Assembly (NCBI GenBank): GCA_004123355.1
Contig: SCHM01000001.1
Span: 7,574,193-7,638,192 of the forward strand
DNA from: Amphirosellinia nigrospora
Taxonomy: Eukaryota; Ascomycota; Sordariomycetes; Xylariales; Xylariaceae
Direction of reading: 5' to 3'
DNA length: 64,000 nt
Part shown: in pieces, positions 1-9,557 of the stretch
Layout of the letters: every line of letters begins with the position of its first letter
Position numbering within the stretch: the first letter of the stretch is position 1
The notes under the pieces: model-generated
Told to the model about the DNA's origin: nothing
What the model saw: the letters and a program-made list of their open reading frames with translations, nothing else
Databases searched by the model: none
Translations under genes and position numbers: made by a program

Positions 1-984
1 ATTGTTATGATTCGATATTACAAGGCACTGGAGGTGTTTTATGTAATGGGTAGGTGTAGTGTTACCCCGTCGAAACCGACAAATTGTTGCTAATTGAATT
101 AGCCTAATTCTGCGCAATATTTGAGGTCACAGGTAAGCTTACAGGTTTTAACTCTCAGTATGGGTGTAAATTCATAAGTTAATAGAGGTGATCTCTTTCA
201 AATCTCACCGACTGCGAAACCACAAAATAGACTATAACAATGTGTTCGAGGCTGTGGTGACGAATAGTTCACATTGACAATTTCGGCCGATCATTCCGAT
301 TTGATCTTCTTGCAAGTCCCAGCCGAATCAACCTCGTCAAAAGCATCTGTCTGATGAATCACAGTTTACAGAGCCGCTTGAAAGTAACCACCACTCCAAA
401 CCCAGGCAGCGAAACCTGCCAATAAAACTACGACGTATAAAGCTAAGAAAATGGCTATGAACGCGAAATCCAATAATCCACGTGTCATTCCCGTAGGAAG
501 CTGCTTAATGGTTCGCCATTGACATAACTCGTTAGGTTGACAAGAAATATGCATTTCTATTGGGCTGATCAAACGATCATTTCATATTACGCGATAGCTA
601 TGCTTAGACCTGGCAAGAATCATGCTAAATATTATTCAATCAAAAACATCACCTGGCGCACAAGACCGTATAAAAAATAATATACGTCTCATATTCATTA
701 GTCACAATCCTTCAATTTGGAGTCTTTTAATCAACTGTATTCTATTCTTTTCTAAGGAAGATTTAACGCTAAGTCTAACGTCTTCCAATACCATTGGATC
801 CTACCAAAAAGCCGCAATCGGGGTGCAAATTCGTCTTTTGAAAACTAACGAGCTGGACAACAAGCGAAGCCCAAACGCCAGGCCCCCTGGGAGCAGAAAT
901 CAAACCCACCACAACGCCGCACCCAACAGGGCCCCGGTTGAGCTCTGAAAAGCAACCAATCTCAGTCTCCTAGCTACCGACGAT
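1..984. other. No supported gene
   Basis: I see no gene here with recognisable homology. A short minus-strand frame at about 366-554 would encode a peptide with one strongly hydrophobic segment near its C-terminus, and a plus-strand frame at 622-948 has no recognisable features. Neither has an intron, a family motif or a promoter-like context, so both are probably chance frames. The 3' flank of the kinase relic begins at 984. Confidence 0.5.
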
Positions 985-2587
985 TCAAAAGTCGATGCTG
1001 CCTCCTGGGTTGCTGAGAATGGAAACTGGTTGGTTGTAGCTGAACCCCGCGAACTGGTTTTGCGTTGTCTGGGACAGGGCAGGCCCACTAACATAAGAGT
1101 CCTGGGCTACTTCGGATGTGAAAATGTCGTCGAAATTAGTTGTATCAAGTGCATCGGCCTGTACGCGGAGGTATTTTGTTAGCTTATCTGTACAAAACAT
1201 CAAGAATTACTAATAAGGGGAAGGATAAACATACCACGTTAGGCTTAAAAGTGGGCTTATACTGTCGTAGTAGTACCCGTCGCCAGTCGATGCCCTCGAA
1301 AAACGGATGCGATTTGATTTCGACAGGGCCATTTGCTCCGAGCCGGGTCTTCGGGTCTCGGTCAAGTAGTTTCGTTACAAGATCTCTAGCAACCGGTGGA
1401 ATGGAAGGTGGAAAAATAACTGAATCACGTAATATACTCCGATACATCTCGCTGAGGTCCTCGCCATAAAACGGGGGCAGGCCTATCAGCATTTCATATA
1501 GTAGTACGCCGAGTGTCCACCAGTCGACTGCTTTATTATATCCATCCCCACTTAGTATTTCCGGGGCGAGATATTCGGGAGTGCCGCAGAATGTATTTGT
1601 TTTGTCTTCGTCTTTCATCTGGAGCTTGCAAAGGCCGAAATCGCAAAGTGCTATATGCCCTTGATAGTCGAGTAGAATGTTTTCGGGCTTTAGATCTCGG
1701 TAGATCACATTGAAGCCATGTAGACATTCAAGTGCGCAGAGTAGTTCAGCAGTATAGAACCGGGCGCGATTGACGTCGAAACGCCCTGCCTCCATTAAAT
1801 GGTGGAATAGCTCGCCCCGTTTATAAAGGCTAAAATAAAGTAGAGTTTTTCCGGGGATTGGAAACTGAACTTCAAAGGTACGATGAATGGATTATTGATC
1901 TGGGCCAGGATAGACCTCTCGGCGAGGGTATGAGCCACTTCGTTGCTGGAGATTAATCTCTCTTTTCGGACTGACTTCATCGCATAGACACGATTTGTAT
2001 CAATTTTCCGCACCTGCATCACTTTGCCGTAACTTCCCTTTCCGATAACCTTCAACAATTCGAAGTCGCTGGTATTGAGTTTGCATGCCTCAGTTTCCGC
2101 ATACTCGACGCCGATACGTAGTCGTCCTGTTCCATGTTGTAAATCGATCCAGCGGATGCAGCTGTCATCTAGTGTTTTTTCACGGCCCTTGCTTGATGAA
2201 CCCTTTTCAGGCCGCTGTTTTGAGTCGAATTTGGGAGTAAAGCAAACATCACCTAACGGGATGCCCCGTGTTCGGGCACAGCCCGGAGGGGCATTCGGGT
2301 TTGGGATGAAGAGAGATTGTGAGTTTAGCAATCTGAGACACATCAAACTTGTACTGGGTAGAGGAGCCAGCCCAACAGGGAGCCTCCAGGTCCCCGTCGA
2401 TGCAGTGAACATATATCTGCACCTTATCGAAATCTACCAGGGCATACGGCATATGCTTGCTGGGGACTCCAGCGGAACACAATTTCCCAGGAAGCTCTGA
2501 CAACATGGCGTCTTGATATTCCTTGGGCAATGAAAGATCTTGGGCTTCGTAGAGAGTGAGGATAAGGATGCCATGCGGTGGATTCAC
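985..2587 (-). pseudogene. YPK1/YpkA-type AGC protein kinase, 5'-truncated and frameshifted copy
   Basis: YPK1/YpkA kinases act below TORC2 and phosphorylate regulators of sphingolipid and membrane homeostasis. Seen here, in coding order, are the N-terminal region typical of this family (LPYALVDFDKVQ-like and QYKFDVS-like blocks), then a full kinase domain: glycine loop GKGSYGKV, catalytic lysine in YAMKSVRK, catalytic loop YRDLKPEN, DFGLCK, activation loop NTFCGTPEYLAPE, and finally the hydrophobic motif NQFAGFSY. One intron (1159-1234, GTATGT...CAG) separates the C-terminal tail. The reading frame is broken near 2305-2315 (a TCTCTC run) and near 1814-1818 (one base missing after the NG codons of the hinge). 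No in-frame ATG precedes 2587, and the first 60 or so residues usual in YpkA are absent. Assignment to YPK rather than SCH9 rests on the N-terminal block and the tail. Fungi normally have one essential YPK gene, so this is probably an extra, dead copy. Confidence 0.85.
1159..1234 (-). other. Intron in the YPK-like kinase copy
   Basis: The donor GTATGT is at 1234 and the acceptor CAG ends at 1159. Removing this phase-0 intron joins the end of the kinase domain (FKPNV) to the C-terminal tail (ADALDTTNFD). The 76-base length and the signals are normal for a filamentous ascomycete. Confidence 0.75.
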
Positions 2588-3987
2588 GACCCGGTGTTTT
2601 CTTCGACGTCATCCTTGGTTTTTCTATTGCCCAAAGAGGATGAGCGATATTTTGACAAGCTTGAAAATGAGCCTAGACGGCTGTTTTTCAGCTCTAAGAA
2701 TCGTGTTAGTACGCTGGGGATATTCAGAATGCGGATAGTAGCTCAGCTCATATTAGAGATAGAGCGGAATAGGGGGGAAAGGCGCTTGAAAGCTGTGCTT
2801 CTAGCGCGTGCTGGAGAAGATGCCGGACTTACTTTCTATGAGGCCCAAAGACATTTTGACTGGAGATAGAGAACTTATCTCGTCGCATAGGCGATATTCT
2901 CTTCGGGAAGTTGTTGTTAAGTCGTAGATGGGTTCTTGTTTTGAAGTTATGAAGTGTCGGGTTCCGAACTATGTTCAATTTTTATGAGGTGACTATCCAC
3001 GTATTTCACTACAGATTCTTGCTAAATATAGTTCTCAGATGTTTTCAAAACTTGGATGCTGTCGGGGCGGGGCCGTGGAAGGTAAATATTAAAGTTCATG
3101 TGAAGAACTAGGGTTCCCTGTGCTACTTATGCAGTCAGTGTCGTGCGTTCGTACCCCCGAAGGTGTACGACCTATACTTATCACCACTGGGAACGAAAAA
3201 TACAGTATCTTACAAAGTCAATAAGGATAGTAAATGGCCAGTATCACTTATGGCACGAGTGAAGTTAGATCAGCGCTGGGAACCCTTTCAACGAGATACC
3301 AGGAAAGGCAATAGACGATCAATAACACATGATATTATTGAAAGTTCATCACTTTAGTTTCTAACACACATGTAGCCGAAAACCCTTTTTAAAAAGGGGC
3401 TGGAGTTACTAAGAAAACGTGACCCATTGCTCCTAGTAGATACTAGAGGTGGAGCGCTGAAGCAAACGTAAATATCAAACACATAGGCCATAACCCACAT
3501 AGCCACGCGTCGCCCAAGGTCCTCGAAGTCCTAATAGCCACCAAATCCCTCTCGAGGTCGGAAACGCACCGCAAGATATAGAAGTATTTATTAATGGAGT
3601 GCGACACGGTTCTGCGTGAGAAAATGCAAGGACGTGAGTAAAAATTGCTACGAATCATTATAATGTATCTTTCGCATTAAAAGTGAGCGAAATGGATCCT
3701 AGGCACGACCGGTGGTGACGCTATTACATTTCTATTGCAGGCGTGCAAATCTTTCTACTTCGGTCTCGGTGATGTTGTTGTGGCCGATACTGGCGTCAAT
3801 AGCTGTAGCTACCGACGGCGCATCTTCTTCCTCCTTGACTCCATCAGCCTGCTTGTCGTTTGTACGAAACCTTGTGTTGTCATTCTTTTGGTGAGGGCGT
3901 GAGGGACGGACAGCATCCTAGGAGTTAGGCAACTAGGCAACAAGCTTAATCCAGTCGGTATATAAAAAACCTATTCAGGTCCTATAG
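2588..3987. other. Intergenic, no supported gene
   Basis: Several short open frames exist but none resembles a known protein. On the minus strand an open stretch at about 3710-3900 reads as an acidic, Glu/Asp-rich tail. It could be a fragment of a lost gene or chance. No RNA gene or repeat was recognised. Confidence 0.4.
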
Positions 3988-4734
3988 TTACATGGATATG
4001 CAACAGCTACCGTCTGACAATGTCGTACACCATGCTGCCCAGATAGAGCTTTGAGAGAATGCTCTTTCTGAAGACACTGTATCGTTATACACCTCTCGAT
4101 AAAATGGCTTGGGCAGTACTTTAACCACATCAGAGAAAGCCTTTTGAACATTTCTTTTATACTTTGCCGAAGTTTCAATAAACATACAGCCATATTACTT
4201 TGCAAGTTCGTGTCCCTCTATGGTAGATACTCGTCGCTCGCTGAACTTGTCGCTCTTGTTGCCTATAATTATGATTGGCAGCCTTTCCGGTCGGGAGGTG
4301 AGGATCCTCCTTGGTCTGCCACTTCTTTACTGAAAGGACCTGTTTAAGCAGATCATTGATGCTCCGAAAAGTATTCTCCTTAGTAACGCTGTATACCAGA
4401 ACCATGCCATCAGCTTGGTTGATCCAGTTCTTCCGTATGTTTTCGTAGTCTTCGTGGCCAGCCGTGTCGAGAACTCCTAGTAGATACATCTGACCATTAA
4501 TCGTAAGTTGAGTTCGATGATCTTCAATGGTAGGGTCGTACTACCCGAAGTCACAATTTAGTTAGATACCTAGGTACGTTAAACGAGGAGTCAGGAAAAT
4601 CGACAACATACTGCTTCGACGAATTGTCGATGGCACCATTGGATCGCCAGTGCCGTTTCCCCGACACCGCTGTCTCCCAATACGGCTATGCTAGGAACCG
4701 AGGAATCCGACCGCATAGTTTTCATCATCATCAT
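3988..4734 (-). pseudogene. Ras-family small GTPase relic
   Basis: Ras GTPases are membrane-bound molecular switches. In order I see the P-loop region GDSGVGETAL, the effector region YDPTIEDHR, the DTAGHEDY switch II, GNKSDK (the N/TKxD guanine-specificity motif) and ETSAK. An intron at 4541-4611 (GTATGT...TAG) splits the P-loop exon from the effector exon, as is common in fungal ras genes. The gene is broken in several ways. The P-loop lysine, which contacts the phosphates, is Glu. The reading frame shifts at about 4295-4305, before GNKSDK. A TAA stop at 4195-4197 interrupts the frame just before YGCMFIETSAK. No C-terminal CAAX box is evident. The ATG run at 4734 is the plausible start. Subfamily (Ras, Rap or Rheb) is not resolved. 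Confidence 0.8.
4541..4611 (-). other. Intron in the Ras-like relic
   Basis: The donor GTATGT begins at 4611 and the acceptor TAG ends at 4541. Its removal joins the P-loop exon to the effector-loop exon (YDPTIED) in frame. The 71-base length is typical. Confidence 0.75.
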
Positions 4735-5879
4735 ATCTGGAAGTCGGAGATTATGTACGAGCAGGCAAAGCAGGGGAAGTTAGTACGTGTTGAGTGACGA
4801 GAGGTGAAGAGGGCACCGCACGGCTGGCTACCTCGGTCAAGTAATGGTCGACTAAGTGAAGGTATTATGCGTACTGTTGTTACAAAGGTGCACTTTCTAT
4901 TTATATCTAATTTATTTGCAGCTTAGCTAGGTCAGTTGCTAATAGTACGTATTCATGAACTAGGCAAGGAGGGAGATTAAAAGCAGTCACACCTAAGACC
5001 TATGTGTGCAGTTGATTTCCGTAAGAATTTGTAAGTGGCCTGAATATCAACCTTGGGAGCAGAGCTGGATGTGGGTATGATGATAGTGCCTTCTGCCAAC
5101 AATCCAGTGTACCTGGTCTACCAAGTGCGATGCATACCGGCTCCTCTGCCTATTATGACCGACGTTGAGTGGTAAGTAACGTTTCAATGCACGGAGCTGC
5201 TTGTGGCTACGTAGAAGGACCGCAGGGGTTATAGTCTAGGTTGATTCTGGGTGGTCGGTCGTGTATGCATATGAGCATTCGATTTCCTCCCCTTCTCGGG
5301 TGTATTCGGTATACATGCTAAGTGGCCATTCTATAATAATAGATCATATATAAAGGTTTTGTATTGTTTTCGTAGAAGGGTAGTTTACAAGGACGAAAGC
5401 AGTGGTTTCGATGTACCAAAGCAAAACGAGATCCTAGCAGAGGACCTCACAGGTTAAAAACACTAAAAACTAGGGTATCGTGGCTATATTTGCTATAGAA
5501 AATGACGTTATTCAATGGCGGATTCATGTATGTGGTGGCCCGTGGGGGACGGCCCGCGAACCCCCCAACTCATCTTATTGTGTGATTGAAGTGTCATGGC
5601 CTATATGGGTACGAACACAAGACTATTTATAACATTAAAGTACCTAAGCAATAATATGTTAGGTATTGATTGGTAGAAGGCATTAGTTCTAGAACTAGCA
5701 CTGGCAATGGAACTGGTAATGGAATCCGCCCCGGCTTCATACTCTTGTACCCCCTCAGTTTTGGATCCTCTAATTCATCCTTGGATCTGAGCTGGTTCTT
5801 CGTAAAGCCCGACGTATTATGTTGAAACGGCCGCCGTCAAGATCAGCTGCCTCTGCTTGATCCACCGGTGTGACATGAG
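4735..5879. other. Intergenic, no supported gene
   Basis: This stretch carries frequent stop codons on both strands and no protein motif or RNA gene that I can recognise. It includes the 5' flank of the Ras-like relic. Confidence 0.4.
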
Positions 5880-6128
5880 GTGGACGACTTGGACTGGCAT
5901 TGGGCAATAGTTTATGAATTCATCCCGAAAGCAACACAAGATCTTGTTATCGGCCAGTTGCACCTCGACTTCTTCTATGTGATAGGGTTTGCTTTAGAGG
6001 CATACAAGCCCGACAACTGGCATGGTGGGAAGCTGATTGACTTCAACGATATTTGCTCGCCATTTTGCAGCGGTTGGAGTGCCCAGCGGTACGCGAGCGC
6101 AAAGCTAGCGAGTGGTTTTGGACATTAG
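5880..6128 (+). pseudogene. Relic coding fragment, unknown fungal protein
   Basis: An 82-codon open frame with protein-like composition (a VYEFIPKA segment, then LDFFYVIGFALE and LIDFNDICSPF) but no ATG start: a TGA lies just upstream in frame and the first usable codon is GTG. The spacing of aromatic and acidic residues and the LIDFND segment recall the C-terminal part of fungal kinase-like or phosphotransferase-like hypothetical proteins, but I cannot name the family. It is probably the remnant of a larger gene whose 5' part has been lost. The flanking sequence shows no continuing exon that I can support. Confidence 0.3.
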
Positions 6129-6976
6129 ATTTCGTTCAGGGCTTGGTTAGACTTAGTTCTGGCTCTAGAGACCCGTCTAGGTAGTAGTTACCTAGGTTAG
6201 TTTAGGTAATTCTTCGGCCCAAGCTGTTGGGTTAAACATTCTAAAAGCTTAGGTACCTATCATCAATTAGAGGTGCGGGGTCGTACTGGTGCGGGGTATC
6301 CGTACTGATCCAGGCCTGTATGTACCGGTACGACCTCAGACTGATTCGATGCCCCACGGTCATCCTTCCGCTAACTCCACAATACCCTGCATGCCAAGCC
6401 TTAAACAGGCAAGAGGATCGTCAGTGTGCAAAAACATACATCAAAATCGAATCGCGAACTTCGTGATTTTTGGTCTGGAAGTTAAAAGCCCGAAGATTCA
6501 GGTCGATCAGTGGCCTATTTCGAATTCAATGACACAGAAACCTAGAAAATACCCCATTCCCACAGAATTTCTCGCCGCCATTTGGGAATAAGTTCAAAAT
6601 TTAATAGTGTTTGGTGCGAATATGTCTTGCCCTCTTTGAGAATTAGTTGCACTCCTTCAGCACCTGTTGACAAAGTAATAGTATATAAGATGAGAATATT
6701 CCTCCTTCAATGTAGCATATCTTAAGTAACCACAAGATACTAGGGATTGAACAATTTCTAATTTTGGTCACTTGACTGGCCTTGGAGTAGCGACACGATG
6801 GCACGCCGCCGTAATCATCGGCATTACTCAAATTATTCTAATTGCCGGAATCAGTAGATTGGCTTTTCTATTCTTTGTGTCGCAGTGGATTTTTTAGGAC
6901 CGAGGATTGTTCAATTTGACGGATGCGGTATTCCACTAACAACAAAGACATCGAACATACCCATTTCGAAGTTCTG
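6129..6976. other. Intergenic, no supported gene
   Basis: A 100-codon plus-strand frame at 6289-6591 has no recognisable motif and is probably chance. No RNA gene was recognised. Confidence 0.4.
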
Positions 6977-7068
6977 TTTATAATTGTATACTACCTCCCT
7001 TCAATGCGACTACAGTGGAGTATTTATAATTGTATATTACCTTCCTTCGATTCGACTACAGTGGAGTA
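6977..7068 (+). repeat. Tandem duplication, 2 x 46 bp
   Basis: Two adjoining 46-base units (6977-7022 and 7023-7068), each starting TTTATAATTGTATA and ending CGACTACAGTGGAGTA, differ at only a few positions, mostly C to T. The pair lies just upstream of the protease-like relic, so it could sit in its former promoter, but no function is shown. Confidence 0.8.
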
Positions 7069-7109
7069 TTGAAAATTATACCAAACTGATAGTGATAAAA
7101 TTAATAGTA

Positions 7110-8640
7110 CTACTAAATATCCGCAAAAAATGGCGCACCAGCAGAGAACCACGATGAATCGCTCCAACGTTTTAGAAATCTCGCCGGCGGCTCCATACGC
7201 ATACGAGAGCGCTGGCCCCGCAAAGACAAAAATAGGGGCCGCCGACCTACTGTCGACTTTCGGACTTCTAGACGAGTGGAAGCCTGTCTCAACGCACTTA
7301 ACATGTTGCAGGCAAAACGAACCCTGTATCTCTCGCCGAGATCGCTATCAGTGCCCCTCCAGTTCTTGCATGATTCCCTTCCGTATATGGTCCAAAAGAC
7401 GTGAATATCATCGCACCATCCCAAAACGGTCTTTTCACTGATCCGATCCGACAAGAAGATATAAACCCGGCCAATGCTAGAGTAGGACGGTTTATAAGAA
7501 AATATGGACCGCAGATATGTTCAAGGAGATATCAGTTTTGGCCAATCGACGTCAATCAGCAAGATTCAGAGCTTTATCCTCCTCAGTGGGCGCTGGTCGT
7601 TCTACATCTCTCTTGGATTCCGGGAAAGCTAAACGAGGCTGGTGAACAATTACAAGGAGGCTTGCACCACCTTGAATCTTTGGAGTCCTCAATCCTGATC
7701 ACGGCCAGGCAGCTCGTGATATTGAAGATTCTGTATCCATCATGCTTCGAGCTGTGCTTCCCGCAATGGGAGTCGCAGTTGATGATCGCACCAGGCGACA
7801 CCGCACGTGGATCCCTCCAAGGTGAGACTCAAATCACGCACTAGTTGGAACACAACTAACAATATACAAGTACGTACCGCATCATTGAGAGCAACATTGT
7901 TGAACCCACCCGCCACACGTATTAGATAGTTGAAAGTTAATATGTTTGACATGAGACTTTCTTACCAGCCTTTGGCGATCAGGAACTGACTGCAAACAGT
8001 GAACGCTCCTCAAGTACCCGGTAACTTCGAGGAATGGAGCAGCGGATTACGTGTATTCGAAATGATTAGGATCTGGCTGGAACGCCTCTCGGAGTATTAC
8101 TGTATTCATCCCCTTGGCTATGATGAGAATGTGTTTTGGCACTCACATAGTGGTTGGTTCAATCCGGATGCTGTGCGTGCGAATATGATAGGCAGTACGT
8201 ATTTCAAAAAAAAATCTCCCGAGTCCCACGACTACTAGAATACTCGCTAGATGATTTTACACTTATGAAGTCCTTTCCGCTGCGAATAGATCTTATGGAG
8301 CCATATTCTGACAACCTCATTTCACAGTGGCCGCTGCGATGGTGAATAGAGCCATGAATAGCACTACTCGAGTTGCCATTGAACCAATCCTGGATCATGC
8401 AATAGAACATGGCAAGCGGCGCTACTTATTACGGAGACCATGATGCCAAATCGGCGACGGGTGACTTGCTTCCACCAGGGCGAACCCCGGGGACACCCTA
8501 TGCTCCTTGATGATGACCCCAGGAGAAACGACCCTGGCATTCCCCCAGAACCATTAGATTCTGGCGATGAAATCAACGAGGGCGATGATGACGATAATGA
8601 CGATGATGGCGGCGAGGATGATAGTTGGCACGGGGATTAA
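7110..8640 (+). pseudogene. Decayed gene resembling a Ulp1/C48-type cysteine protease
   Basis: Ulp1-like (C48) proteases cleave ubiquitin-like modifiers. Fungal genomes carry many uncharacterised paralogues, some linked to mobile elements. One frame, lacking an ATG, is open from about 7110 to a TGA near 7410 (RRVEACLNALNML..., then LSVPLQFLHDSLPYM). It continues in another frame with RVGRFIRKYGPQ, then FWPIDVN and QWALVVLHLSW, which sits where the family has its catalytic HW. After a possible donor (GTGAGA near 7853), a later block reads EEWSSGLRVFEMIRIWLERL, like the Q-x-D-W/Y-S-C-G segment but with Ser in place of Cys. A tail with AIEPILDHAIEHGKRR and a very acidic Asp-rich run (about 8560-8640) follows. 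Frames change at least twice, and both His and Cys positions appear altered. The family call is an inference from motif spacing. Confidence 0.4.
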
Positions 8641-9557
8641 GACGATACGTTTGCTGTGGTGTCGCCAGGCCCGCAATTTTCGGTCTTCAAGGTATTGTAT
8701 TATAGATCTATACTCATGGTCACTCAAAATAAATCTGTTTTTAGACGACTTTTGGATACCAATTTTCGGAAATGAGAAATTTACGATTGTATGGCAGATA
8801 AGTAGTGAGGCTCTTATACATCATTTGCCTAAAATATTAGTTGAACCTATGCTAGACCTGGCAGAATCTCCTACGTCTCCCAATAGTAGTGCGCGCATAT
8901 GCGAGAATGCTGCGTTGATTTTACTCAGTTCCAACATGAGCTTCCGGCATTTAAGGAAGCAAACAGGTCCATCCGCATTTTAAGGTTAATTGCCATAATG
9001 ATATGATCAAAGAGAGACTTGATTAAAGGGACTTAGCCGGTTCATCGACACTCTCTACCGAACAATCCTTGAAATTGGACAGTTTCATGCAATAGCTAAT
9101 TATTTAGTGGGTCATGTGGGGTGAGACACACAGCCACTTTTCCACGCCACACATGTGTTTCTCCCTGACGACTCATTGCTAGGTGACCAACCTTCAGCTA
9201 TATTGTAATAATCTGCGAGATACGATATACTAATAATTGACTGTTTTGCAATTTGGTACAGTGCCGAGTAACCTATCTATCAATTTGACCGAGAAATTCA
9301 GATTGTGAAATACCCCGTCAGGCGAAAAGACCGAGTAGAACGTGGCTGATGAAGGTAGGGCAGGGCCTACGACGTAGGTAGGATGGTTAAAGTGCGACAC
9401 TATCCCTAGAGGGACGACTAGGCTACGCTGCTAGATTGCCTGGTACTGTAGGTACGTACGCGTACTTCTTCTACATCAGATACGCTGTGGCCCATTCACG
9501 ATCGAATGCCTCGATAACCCAACTTTGAAGTACGACGTCTCCGATATTTGTTATTTC
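8641..9557. other. Intergenic, 3' flank of the PKS
   Basis: I see no gene. Short plus-strand frames here have no motif. The region separates the protease-like relic from the 3' end of the polyketide synthase and marks the left border of the cluster. Confidence 0.45.

Noticed and set aside
622-948. 109-codon-class plus-strand frame upstream of the kinase relic
   Set aside because: No motif, intron signal or plausible composition. It runs into the 3' flank of the minus-strand kinase.
6977-7068. CRISPR-like repeat
   Set aside because: There are only two adjoining units with no spacer, in a fungal sequence. No CRISPR array is present anywhere in the window.
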